64,000 bases of DNA, from contig JAHZBA010000002.1 in assembly GCA_019423635.1 (NCBI GenBank), positions 92,091 through 156,090 of the forward strand. The letters are read 5' to 3'. The stretch is from Clostridiales bacterium (lineage in GTDB: Bacteria > Bacillota > Clostridia > Oscillospirales > Oscillospiraceae). Of this stretch, positions 51,132-58,967 are shown in pieces. The translations under genes and the position numbers were made by a program. The notes under the pieces were generated by a model. The model saw nothing but the letters and a program-made list of their open reading frames with translations. It was not told the DNA's origin and did not search any database. Position 1 is the stretch's first letter; each line of letters begins with the position of its first letter.

Positions 51132-51974
51132 TTACTTGCCGCCGGTGGAGGCGATGCCCTCGATGAACTGGCGCTGGAAGATCAGGTACAGAATCACCAT
51201 GGGCAGCATGGCCAGCAGCGCGCCGGCCATCATCACCGGGTAATTGGTCTGGAACTGTCCCTGGAGGGAAGCCAGGCCAGCGGAGAGGGTCATCATGTTC
51301 ACGTCGGAGTTCACCACCTGGGGCCACATCAGATCGCCGTAGGCAAACACGGCGGTAAAGATGGTCAGCGCCGCCACGGAGGTGCCCGTCAGGGGGAACA
51401 TGACCTTGTAGAACGTCTGCCACTGGGTACACCCGTCCAGGTAGGCGGCCTCTCCGATCTCCTTGGGAATCCCCAGGTAGGTCTGCCGCAGGAAGAACAC
51501 GCCGAAGGCGCTGACAAGGCCCGGAAAGACCAGGGCGAAGATCGTGTTGGCCAGGCCCATCTTGGCCACCATCTGATACTGGGGGATGATGAAGATCTGG
51601 CTGGGCAGGGACATCTGCACCAGCACGATGGCGAACAGGATGTTCTTGCCCCGGAAGTTCAGCTTGGCGAAGGCGTAGCCCGCCATGGAGCTGAACAGCA
51701 CGGCGCAGATCACGCGGAAGAGGATCATCAGTCCGGTGTTGAGGTACAGATTCAAAAAGGGCAGGTTGGTGAGGACATCCTCAAAGTTATCCGTCATCCA
51801 GTGGGCGGGGAAGATGGTGGGCGGAATCTGGTTGCTCTCCGGCACCGTCTTGGAGCTGGTGAGGATCATCCACACAAAGGGGAAGATCATGATGACGGCG
51901 CCGATAATCAACGCGGCGTAGGTCAGGCCGCTGGAGATCCTCCGGGACCGCTCCAGGGAATTCTTATGATTCAT
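51132..51974 (-). CDS. Carbohydrate ABC permease (MalG/MsmG-like)
   Basis: A 280-residue permease with six hydrophobic segments; the cytoplasmic EAA loop is GIPKEIGEAAYLDGCTQWQTF, which docks to the ATPase. The ATPase gene is not in this operon, as usual for CUT1 systems that share MsmK/MsiK. It starts 12 bases after the first permease's stop, and AAGGAGG precedes the ATG. Last gene of the binding-protein/permease operon. Confidence 0.94.
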   Translation of the reverse strand: MNHKNSLERSRRISSGLTYAALIIGAVIMIFPFVWMILTSSKTVPESNQIPPTIFPAHWMTDNFEDVLTNLPFLNLYLNTGLMILFRVICAVLFSSMAGYAFAKLNFRGKNILFAIVLVQMSLPSQIFIIPQYQMVAKMGLANTIFALVFPGLVSAFGVFFLRQTYLGIPKEIGEAAYLDGCTQWQTFYKVMFPLTGTSVAALTIFTAVFAYGDLMWPQVVNSDVNMMTLSAGLASLQGQFQTNYPVMMAGALLAMLPMVILYLIFQRQFIEGIASTGGK

Positions 51975-51986
51975 GTCCGCACCTCC

Positions 51987-52877
51987 TTATACGTCGTAGT
52001 TGACCCATTTCTTCTGCCCATAGAACTGGACCAGGGTCACAAGGCCGATGAGCAGAACCGTCCAGATGACAATGGCGGAACCGGTGCCCCGGCTGCCGGC
52101 CACGAAGGACTCCCGGTAGAAGAGGTACATCAGGCTCTGCACACTGGTCACCGCCGGGTTCGTCTCCTCCACCATCATGAAGATCAGATCGTACACCTTC
52201 ACGGCGGCCATGAGGCGCATAATCATCACCACGAACAGCGTGGGGGACACCATGGGCAGCGTGATGGTGAAGAACTGCTTGATCTTTCCGGCGCCGTCGA
52301 TGCTGTTGGCCTCGTACAGGGTCTTGGGGATATTCTGCAGGCCCGAGAGCAGCAGCACGGCGTCATAGCCGATGTTGCTCCAGATAGCCACCACTGCGCA
52401 GGCGATCATGACCACATTGGAATCTGTGACCCAGTTGATGTGGGTGTGCAGGATCTGGTTGAGGATGCCGTATTCCCCGTTGAAGATCCAGCGCCACACC
52501 ATGGCCACCGCCGCGGGGGCGCAGACCATGGGCAGGAAGAAGATGGTGCGGAAGCCGCCCTTGAACTTGATCTTTGCGTTGAGCAGGATGGCCACCAGCA
52601 GAGACAAAAACAGGCCGATAGGCACCGTCAGAATGCAGAAGTAGATGGTATTCCACGTGGCGCGCCAGAACTCCGGCCGCTGGAATACGTCGATGTAGTT
52701 CTGGACGCCGATGAACTTGTAGTGACCGAAGCCCAGATGCTCGCAGAAGCTGGTGTAAATCGTCTGAATGAAGGGCCAGATGTTCAAAACCACCAGGCCG
52801 ATGATGGTGGGTGCCACCATGATCCAGCCCCAGCGCTCCTCCTCCCGGGCAAAACGCGACTTTTTATTCACAGTCAT
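51987..52877 (-). CDS. Carbohydrate ABC permease (MalF/MsmF-like)
   Basis: A 296-residue permease with six hydrophobic segments and the EAA loop in IPKTLYEANSIDGAGKIKQFF. Members of this type import oligosaccharides such as raffinose, maltose or lactose. AGGAGGGG is very close to the ATG at 52877, so a GTG six bases later is an alternative start. It follows the binding-protein gene by 12 bases. Confidence 0.94.
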   Translation of the reverse strand: MTVNKKSRFAREEERWGWIMVAPTIIGLVVLNIWPFIQTIYTSFCEHLGFGHYKFIGVQNYIDVFQRPEFWRATWNTIYFCILTVPIGLFLSLLVAILLNAKIKFKGGFRTIFFLPMVCAPAAVAMVWRWIFNGEYGILNQILHTHINWVTDSNVVMIACAVVAIWSNIGYDAVLLLSGLQNIPKTLYEANSIDGAGKIKQFFTITLPMVSPTLFVVMIMRLMAAVKVYDLIFMMVEETNPAVTSVQSLMYLFYRESFVAGSRGTGSAIVIWTVLLIGLVTLVQFYGQKKWVNYDV

Positions 52878-52889
52878 TCCCCTCCTCTC

Positions 52890-54200
52890 TCACTGGTAAT
52901 ACTCGGCATTGGCCAGGTTGGCGGCGGTGGTCTCATCCACGATCCGCTGCATGTTGGCCAGCACGGTGTCCAGGTCCTCCTGGCCGTTGTAGGCCTTGTT
53001 CAGCTCCGCCAGCACCAGGGACTTCCACTTGGGCCGGGCGGCGTTGTTGACCAGCTGGACGCTGTAGGCAAACTGGTCTTCTATGACCTGAAGATTCAGG
53101 TCATAGCCCGCCTTCTCGAAGGCGGCGAAATAGGGCTCCTCGGTGCCGATGTAGGCGGAGATGGCCGCGCCGTAGCTGCTGGCGATCCTCTGGGCCTCCT
53201 CGGTGCCGAAAAACTTCAGCACGTCCAGCACGGTCTCCAGGTTCCTGCCCCGGGCGGCGGTGGAGTAGCAAAGGCCGTTGGACATGGTGGCCCGCCCGTC
53301 GCCTCTGGCGGGGTCGGGGCACTTGGGCAGGGGCGCGATGTCCCACTTGCCTGCCATGTTGTCATAGCGGCTGGCCTTGTTCATCAGCTCCCAGTTGCCC
53401 TCCAGGTACATGGCGCAGCCCTCGGAGAAGAAGGAGACGCCCGGCTGGGTCTCGGCGAAGTAGGTCTGGTCGGGGCACCACTCCTCCTTCTGCATGTCCA
53501 CGTAGAACTTGATGGCCCGGGCCGTGGCGGGGTCCGTGTAGCCGGCCTTCGTCTTGTCCTCGTTGAGGATGTAGCCGCCGGCCTGGTAGACGAAGTCCCA
53601 GTAGCCCAGGTGGTCCTCGTTGTAGGCCATGAAGCCATACTTGCCGGTGGCGTCGTAGATCTTCTGGGAGGCGTCGGTCAGATCGTCCCAGGTCCAGTCC
53701 TCGTCGGGGTAGTCCACGCCGGCGGCGTCAAACATCTCCTTGTTGTAGACCAGGATGATATTGTCCTTGTCCTTGGGCACGCCGTACATCCTCCCGTTGG
53801 AGCCGCTGGCGTTTCCCACGGAGATCTCGGAGAAGTGATTCTGGTAGTAGTTGGGGTCCTCGTCGGCATAGAGGTCCGTGACGTCCGCCAGCATGCCGAA
53901 ATCGGAGTAGTACAGGATCTGGTTGGTGTGCATCCAGAAAATGTCCGGCATGGTATTGGACTCGGCGGAGGCCTCCAGCTTGGTCCAGTACTCGTTCCAG
54001 CTGGTCACCTGCACGTCAATGACCACATCGGGGTGCTGTTCGGTGTAGGCCGCGCAGATGGCCTCCATGCTGTCGCGCTGGGCCACGTCCCAGATCTGAA
54101 AGGTCAGATGGGTCTTGCCGTCCGACGAACCGCAGCCGGTCAGTGCCAGCAGCGCTGCCGCAGCCAGAGCCGCGGCGATCACGCGGGGAATTTTTTTCAT
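52890..54200 (-). CDS. Carbohydrate ABC extracellular solute-binding lipoprotein
   Basis: A 436-residue CUT1 binding protein: signal sequence and lipobox LTGC (Cys23), then THLTFQIWDVAQRDSMEAICAAY and the usual MPDIFWMHTNQ, VPKDKDNIILVYNKEMF and EGNWELMNKA segments of family 1 solute-binding proteins. It would capture an oligosaccharide for the two permeases. Genomic context (alpha-galactosidase, amylosucrase) suggests raffinose-family sugars. AGAGGAG precedes the ATG at 54200. Confidence 0.95.
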   Translation of the reverse strand: MKKIPRVIAAALAAAALLALTGCGSSDGKTHLTFQIWDVAQRDSMEAICAAYTEQHPDVVIDVQVTSWNEYWTKLEASAESNTMPDIFWMHTNQILYYSDFGMLADVTDLYADEDPNYYQNHFSEISVGNASGSNGRMYGVPKDKDNIILVYNKEMFDAAGVDYPDEDWTWDDLTDASQKIYDATGKYGFMAYNEDHLGYWDFVYQAGGYILNEDKTKAGYTDPATARAIKFYVDMQKEEWCPDQTYFAETQPGVSFFSEGCAMYLEGNWELMNKASRYDNMAGKWDIAPLPKCPDPARGDGRATMSNGLCYSTAARGRNLETVLDVLKFFGTEEAQRIASSYGAAISAYIGTEEPYFAAFEKAGYDLNLQVIEDQFAYSVQLVNNAARPKWKSLVLAELNKAYNGQEDLDTVLANMQRIVDETTAANLANAEYYQ

Positions 54201-54427
54201 AACTCCACTCCTCTGCCACATTTCTCGTGTACCGCCCGGGGACTGCCGGCGGCACCTTTCAAAGAACCGCTGAAGCCATCCCCGCACGGATCTTCACATC
54301 AGAAATTCCCCCTGAACTGTATCAGAAACCCTTGAAACCCGTCAGGATTCCCGCGTTTTTCTTCCCTGTCAGGAGAAATTTCTGACGTAAATCTGCGCAC
54401 GCTGATTTCATCAGTGCTTCTTCAAAA

Positions 54428-54457
54428 AATATAATCTCAAAGCGGACTCTGTGTAAA
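54428..54457 (-). promoter_or_regulatory. Candidate promoter of ABC binding-protein operon
   Basis: Minus strand TTTACA, 18 bases, TATATT. The leader would be about 220 bases, which is long, so this is tentative. Confidence 0.4.
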
Positions 54458-54473
54458 TGGGCGGAACAACGCA

Positions 54474-54536
54474 AAATATACCCGTATGTTGCTTACCGTG
54501 CTTTTAATGCAAGTCAAGTGACATCTTGGTATATTT
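54474..54536. promoter_or_regulatory. Paired AAATATACC half-sites
   Basis: AAATATACC at 54474-54482 and its inverse GGTATATTT at 54528-54536, 45 bases apart, just upstream of the candidate promoter. Possible AraC-type activator sites. Confidence 0.35.
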
Positions 54537-54757
54537 CTGGTAAATTCGTGGATCTTTGCCAGAATTGCACCATATACTTTGTATAAATTGCCCCACCTTT
54601 GTTTCCTATTTCCGCGCTGGATAAATTGGAAAATTCAAGAAAACCGAAAATATGTCCTCATGTGCGTTTTCCGGCCGCTCTTTGCGGAAGGACCGCCTCC
54701 GGAGGGGGCGGCCCGGAGATTCTGTGGGCGACGGACACGTTTTGCCTCCGTTCCCTA

Positions 54758-54786
54758 TTGAATTGCCGCCGGGGCCGTGATATAGT
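54758..54786 (+). promoter_or_regulatory. Promoter of DUF624 gene
   Basis: TTGAAT, 17 bases, TATAGT; a leader of about 145 bases follows. Confidence 0.65.
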
Positions 54787-54809
54787 GAACGCACTCCATT
54801 TCCCGTCGT

Positions 54810-54905
54810 GGCGGACATTCCCCGGGAACCGGGCCGGAGCTCCGCCTCCAGCCGTTTTCACCGTCCCCGCGGACCGGAAGATCCACCCGGGCGGACATTC
54901 CCCGG
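54810..54905 (+). repeat. 16-base direct repeat in DUF624 leader
   Basis: GGCGGACATTCCCCGG occurs at 54810-54825 and again at 54890-54905, exactly 80 bases apart, in the leader between promoter and gene. Confidence 0.6.
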
Positions 54906-54935
54906 AGCTTATCCGGGATCAAAGGAGGTCTTTGC

Positions 54936-55604
54936 ATGTTCTCCCCCATGGACGAATTCGACCCCTCCCCGGATGAAGACGAGAAGACCGGCCCGGCCCG
55001 CTTCTTCCAGCTCCTCCAGGCGGAGTGTGCCTCGCTGCTCAAACTCAACCTGCTCTTCTTAGTGAGCTGTCTCCCTGTGGTAACCATCCCCCTTGCCATC
55101 TTTGCCCTGAGCGAGGCGGTGTGGGGCATGGTACTGGAGCGCCCGGACCGCCGGCCAGGCGGCTACTGGTCCGCCTTCCGCCAGGGGGGAAAACGGGCCT
55201 ACGGCGCCTTTTTCCTGACGGCCCTGCCCCTGGGCCTCGCCGGCTGGGGCGCATTCTTCTACCTGCGGGAGGCGGCAAAGGCCCCGCTTCTGCTGCTTCC
55301 CTTCGCCTTTTGCACCACCGTCCTTTTCACCGTCCTGCTGTCCTCCACCTACCTCTACGGCCTCCTCTATCTGGGCAAATCCCTGAAAGAGGCGGTGCGG
55401 CCCGCCCTGATCCTGGGTCTGGGACGGCCCCTGCGGGCACTGCTGGGGGCACTGTGCTGCTGCGGTCTGCCCCTGGCCGCCATCTTGCTGCTGCCGCTTA
55501 GCGGGGCCTACCTGGTCCTGATCGGCTTCTCCGTGCCATGCCTCCTGGGCTGTTTCCTCCTTCGGACCGTTCTGGGGGCGGTCCACGGCCAGTCCCCCTC
55601 TTAG
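54936..55604 (+). CDS. DUF624 (YesL-like) membrane protein
   Basis: A 222-residue protein with an acidic N-terminus and five or six hydrophobic segments; LLKLNLLFLVSCLPVVTIP is the DUF624 signature. Such genes accompany CUT1 sugar transporters and glycan-degradation genes in Firmicutes, but the function is unknown. It is divergent from the oligosaccharide binding-protein gene. AAAGGAGG lies about seven bases before the ATG. Confidence 0.9.
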   Translation: MFSPMDEFDPSPDEDEKTGPARFFQLLQAECASLLKLNLLFLVSCLPVVTIPLAIFALSEAVWGMVLERPDRRPGGYWSAFRQGGKRAYGAFFLTALPLGLAGWGAFFYLREAAKAPLLLLPFAFCTTVLFTVLLSSTYLYGLLYLGKSLKEAVRPALILGLGRPLRALLGALCCCGLPLAAILLLPLSGAYLVLIGFSVPCLLGCFLLRTVLGAVHGQSPS

Positions 55605-55765
55605 AACCTGTATTCACAACCGTTGAACGCCGTCTGGACGGTCTTTTTCCCGCCATACTGCGTCGATTTCCCTTGGCGGGCGTCAGCCCGTCTGCGGAAA
55701 ATCTCCTTGTCTGACGGAAAAAATCCTTGTCCATCCGGCATTCCCCGCTTATGAATACAGGTTCT
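55603..55765. mobile_element. MITE-like element AGAACCTGTATTCA, long copy
   Basis: 14-base perfect terminal inverted repeats at 55603-55616 and 55752-55765 bound a 163-bp non-coding segment. A 35-bp short copy with the same ends and the same following CACAACCG is at 58393. The left end overlaps the DUF624 stop codon. Confidence 0.65.
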
Positions 55766-56076
55766 TAAAAAAGCGAATATGCGCGAGACCTCCGGAATAT
55801 GCCGGCGGCCGGAATTTCCGGGGGCATCTCCCTGTGCATTTTTTAGAAGGAACGGCGCGGCGGACCTGTGTGTCCGTCCCTGCTTCCGACAAACCAAGGC
55901 CGAGGGCGGACACGCCGGTCTGTCCCCGCGCCGCAGCGGACACCCCTATATTTTTTATGAATCGGAGCGCCGGAGAGATCCCCAGGGTCTTCCGGCGCTT
56001 TTTTCAAAAAAATTTCGCGGGGCCTGTCACATTCCAGCAGGTCCTGTCGTTACTAGAGAGCAGAGGGGGGATCGAC
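55605..56076. other. Intergenic region before sigma factor gene
   Basis: Contains most of the MITE-like element, a GC-rich spacer with several ACAC/GTGT stretches, and a terminator-like hairpin at 55966. No credible gene. Confidence 0.5.
55966..56004 (+). terminator. Terminator-like hairpin upstream of sigma factor gene
   Basis: AGCGCCGGA/TCCGGCGCT stem (55966-55974 with 55991-55999), partly paired inside, followed by six Ts. It may end leftover DUF624 transcription or attenuate the sigma operon. Confidence 0.65.
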
Positions 56077-56586
56077 ATGCTGGCTTACCTGCAGGCCATG
56101 GACAGCCCGGAGGACCGGACGCGGTTTGAGGCGCTGTACCTGGCCTACCGGGGGCTGATGTTCCACGTGGCCAACCGGATTCTGGGCAATCCCCAGGACG
56201 CGGAGGACGCGGTGCACCAGGCCTTTCTGGCTCTGACGGACTGCCGTCTGCCGGAGCCGGGGCCCCAGGCCAGGGTTCTGACGGCCACGGTGGCCCAGCG
56301 AAAGGCGATTGACCTCTACCGGTCCAAGCAGCGCCGCCCCACGGCGGAGCTGGAGGAGGACCTGCCCGGCTGCGGGCCGCCGCCCTCCGACGGGACGCTG
56401 GCCGGGGCCATGGCGGCCCTGCCTCCCAGGTACCGGGAGGTGCTGCTGCTGAAATACTACAGCGGCTACTCCGCCGCCGAGATCGCGTCTTTTCTCGGCA
56501 CCACGCCGGAGAATGTGCGCCAGCGGATCTCCCGGGCCAAGGGGAAGCTGGCGGCGGAGCTGGCAGAGAGGGGGGAAATCGTGTGA
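56077..56586 (+). CDS. Sigma-70 family (ECF-type) sigma factor
   Basis: A 169-residue two-domain sigma factor. Region 2 includes YLAYRGLMFHVANRILGN and DAEDAVHQAFLAL; region 4 includes LPPRYREVLLLKYYSGYSAAEIASFLGTT. GAGGGGGG lies six bases before the ATG at 56077. The stop overlaps the next gene, a predicted membrane anti-sigma factor, by GTGA. Confidence 0.92.
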   Translation: MLAYLQAMDSPEDRTRFEALYLAYRGLMFHVANRILGNPQDAEDAVHQAFLALTDCRLPEPGPQARVLTATVAQRKAIDLYRSKQRRPTAELEEDLPGCGPPPSDGTLAGAMAALPPRYREVLLLKYYSGYSAAEIASFLGTTPENVRQRISRAKGKLAAELAERGEIV

Positions 56587-57239
56587 ACATTACAGACGCG
56601 CTGCTGGAACAGGCGGCTCCGGCGGCGGCGGAGCGGTGGCTGTCCACCCTGCCGGACCGGGAGCACTGCGGCCATCCCTTCTCCCCGGCCTTCGAGGAGA
56701 AGATGCGGCCCCTGCTGCGGCGGCGGAAGCGGCGGCTCTGGAAGCGCATCGTGCTGCTGGCGGCGGTGGTGGCCCTGCTGGGCACCGCCGTCCACGCCAA
56801 CCAGGCGCAGGACTACCCCGTCCGCGCCACGGCCCGGGACGGGATGCTGGTCTGCACCGCCCGGCCCCAGGAGGAACTCGTTCCCCAGCCCTTCCACCGC
56901 ATCACCCCGGGGTGGCTGCCGGAGGGCCTCACGCTGTGGAGTGAGCACGCTCCCACGGGGGAGAACGCCTACTCCAGCCTCACCTACTGGGGGGAGGACG
57001 GTCAGTCCCTCCACCTGCGCCAGTGGATGGGCCGGGAGTACAGTGAAACCCTGATGGGGGAGTATCGGTGGGAGGATGTCACCATCCACGGCAGCCGGGG
57101 GATTCTGATTGCCTCGGTAGAGGACAGCCCCTCTTACGCCCTGCTGTGGACGGAGGGCCCCTACGTCCTCCATCTCTCAATCGGGGGCGGCCTGGACCGG
57201 GAGACCGTCCTCAAAATCGCAGAAAATCTGGAGTGGTAA
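56583..57239 (+). CDS. Membrane-anchored anti-sigma factor-like protein (DUF4367-like)
   Basis: A 218-residue protein: a short cytoplasmic part (1-55) able to bind the sigma factor, an Arg-rich patch, one membrane helix (about 57-75), and an extracytoplasmic beta-rich domain with GWLPEGLTLWSEHAP and a C-terminal ETVLKIAENLEW, which is typical of DUF4367 sensor domains in Firmicute anti-sigma factors. GTG start overlapping the sigma gene. No canonical zinc-finger HxxxCxxC is seen. Confidence 0.8.
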   Translation: MNITDALLEQAAPAAAERWLSTLPDREHCGHPFSPAFEEKMRPLLRRRKRRLWKRIVLLAAVVALLGTAVHANQAQDYPVRATARDGMLVCTARPQEELVPQPFHRITPGWLPEGLTLWSEHAPTGENAYSSLTYWGEDGQSLHLRQWMGREYSETLMGEYRWEDVTIHGSRGILIASVEDSPSYALLWTEGPYVLHLSIGGGLDRETVLKIAENLEW

Positions 57240-57260
57240 CCATCAGAGAGGAGCACACGA

Positions 57261-58328
57261 ATGAAAAAGGCAAAGAAAAACTACATTCCCTTCCTGGCCG
57301 GCATGGCCACGATGCTGCTGCTGGCCTGTCTGGGCGTGATGTCCCTGGCCAAGGAGGAGACACCCCCGGCCGGGCAGCCCCAGGCGCAGTCCCAGGCCGA
57401 CCCTCATCTTGCCTGGGCGGAGGCGGGCATCGCCCTGTTCGGCGTGGAGCGGGTGGCCCCCGGCGAGACGCTGAAGGCCGAAAACGGCGCGGAGCTGCCC
57501 GCCGTACTGACCTACACCGATGAAAAGGGGGAAGTCCACTACTATGTGGAGGCCCAGACAGTGGGGGACATTCTGGATGTCTGCCACAAGGTCACCTACC
57601 GCGAGTCTCTAAACTGCGTGGATTTCGGCTCGGAGCCCCTGCTGGATGAGAAGGGAGCCATACAGACCAAGCCCAACGGAGAGCCCATCTGGCTGACCGG
57701 CGACGTGAAGTGCGACATCGACTACAGCTACAGCGTAGACAGCAAAACCGGGAAAAAGACCGGATTCGCCAGGGGGACGGAGTTCACATCCTCCGGCGGC
57801 ATTACGGCCTCCTACGGCGGGAAAAGCCAGCTGCCGCCCCCCACGAAGGAGGAGGCGGCAGAGGCGGCCCGGCAGGCGGAGGAGTGGAAGCAGCAGACGC
57901 CGCTGAAACCGAAGTACGGCCAGACCCTGGGAATGTACACCGAGGCGGACCCGGCGGAGGTGGACATGGCCAGCTGGTCCGGCACCGCCATGAAGGGGCA
58001 GACACTCCGGAGCGAAGCGGGGGAGTTGGTGAAACAGAGCTTTGCCTTTACGCCGTACCTGGGGGAGTACGCGGTGATTACCCTGGAGAACACCGGGAGC
58101 GACGACGTCTCTATCATCCTCCGCCGTCCCAACACCGTGGGCAACCGCAAGGGCGGGGCCTTTGACACGGTCCGCATTCCGGCAGGGCAGACGCTGGTGC
58201 GGGCCTTCCGGATTGACGAAAAGCTGCCCCTGGAAAACCAGCTGGATCTGACGGCCCGGTCCTTCACCGACCAGCCCGTCCAGTTGACCCTGACCGCCGA
58301 GCAGTACCGGTTCGGCGTGAAAAAGTAA
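57261..58328 (+). CDS. Exported protein of sigma/anti-sigma module
   Basis: A 355-residue protein with an N-terminal signal/anchor (about 8-28), a Pro/Gln linker, a beta-rich first domain with a small HYYVEAQTVGDILDV segment, a Glu/Ala linker and a C-terminal beta domain. No known family is recognised. It follows the anti-sigma gene by 21 bases with AGAGAGGAG before the ATG, so it belongs to the module as a possible sensor or effector. Confidence 0.78.
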   Translation: MKKAKKNYIPFLAGMATMLLLACLGVMSLAKEETPPAGQPQAQSQADPHLAWAEAGIALFGVERVAPGETLKAENGAELPAVLTYTDEKGEVHYYVEAQTVGDILDVCHKVTYRESLNCVDFGSEPLLDEKGAIQTKPNGEPIWLTGDVKCDIDYSYSVDSKTGKKTGFARGTEFTSSGGITASYGGKSQLPPPTKEEAAEAARQAEEWKQQTPLKPKYGQTLGMYTEADPAEVDMASWSGTAMKGQTLRSEAGELVKQSFAFTPYLGEYAVITLENTGSDDVSIILRRPNTVGNRKGGAFDTVRIPAGQTLVRAFRIDEKLPLENQLDLTARSFTDQPVQLTLTAEQYRFGVKK

Positions 58329-58354
58329 CGCGGCACAGCCGCGGCAAACGCAAA

Positions 58355-58387
58355 CCAGGCGGTCGGAGAACCTCTCCGGCCGCCTGG
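58355..58387 (+). terminator. Terminator of sigma module
   Basis: Outer 8-bp and inner 6-bp stems with loop ACC (58355-58387), then TCTTG. It is followed at once by the short repeat copy. Confidence 0.65.
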
Positions 58388-58392
58388 TCTTG

Positions 58393-58427
58393 AGAACCTG
58401 TATTCACAACCGATGAATACAGGTTCT
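58393..58427. repeat. AGAACCTGTATTCA inverted repeat, short copy
   Basis: Two 14-base arms (58393-58406 and 58414-58427) around CAACCGA; identical arms and the first 20 bases match the 163-bp copy at 55603. It lies between convergent genes. Confidence 0.75.
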
Positions 58428-58451
58428 GACTCGTATGAACTGCTTCTCCCC

Positions 58452-58967
58452 TTACCGGAAGAACCGCTGCCGGAGCTTGTGCCGCCACAGCAGCGTCAGA
58501 CGCTCCAGAATCCGGTCCGTCAGCAGAAAGGTCACATTGGCCATGACCAGGAGCACCAGCAGATAGCCCCGCCCGGCTCCCTCCAGATCCGCCGTCAGCC
58601 CCAGGACCTTCATCACAAGGCCGTACAGCACCGCCACCGCTCCGTTGCACACCGCCAGCTTCATCGCCAGGCGCACCGTCCGGGAGGGAATCCGGCTGAT
58701 CCGGGGCCGCAGTGCGGGATACCAGCCGAAAAACAGGTACACCAGCGCCAGCTCCCGGTCCGCGGCCAGCAGCAGTCCCAGGAGGGACACCGCCGCCCAG
58801 GCGGTCCCCGCGGCCCTGGGGCCGCACTCCTCCAGCACCGGCAGCAGCGCCGTCATGGCCAGGATGGGACCGCAGAAGGTGGCGGCGGGGATCACGCTGC
58901 CCAGCAGCAAAAAGCACACCGCCAGGGACGACAGCACCCCGCACAGGGCCATCTGCCGGCTGGTCAT
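58452..58967 (-). CDS. Small integral membrane protein
   Basis: A 171-residue protein with four or five hydrophobic segments (CGVLSSLAVCFLLLGSVIP first) and a basic C-terminus (RLTLLWRHKLRQRFFR). No family is recognised with certainty; the pattern recalls ECF-type S-component-like or small ABC-like membrane proteins. Its start overlaps the stop of the LTA-synthase-like gene by four bases, so it is co-translated with it and may be a partner in the envelope. Confidence 0.78.
   Translation of the reverse strand: MTSRQMALCGVLSSLAVCFLLLGSVIPAATFCGPILAMTALLPVLEECGPRAAGTAWAAVSLLGLLLAADRELALVYLFFGWYPALRPRISRIPSRTVRLAMKLAVCNGAVAVLYGLVMKVLGLTADLEGAGRGYLLVLLVMANVTFLLTDRILERLTLLWRHKLRQRFFR

Larger units (their letters stand above)
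54201..54935. other. 735-bp intergenic control region
   Basis: The AT-rich part (54380-54660) should hold the binding-protein operon promoter and the AraC sites; the GC-rich right part has the DUF624 promoter and a 16-base direct repeat. Short frames here lack ribosome binding sites and cross the promoters. Confidence 0.6.

Noticed and set aside
51801..54335. Plus-strand frame of over 800 codons opposite the sugar ABC genes
   Set aside because: Antisense shadow with low-complexity composition; the minus-strand transporter genes are unambiguous.
54579..54761. Small frame near 54.6 kb as a short gene
   Set aside because: No ribosome binding site, and it runs into the DUF624 promoter region; its composition resembles random AT-rich DNA.
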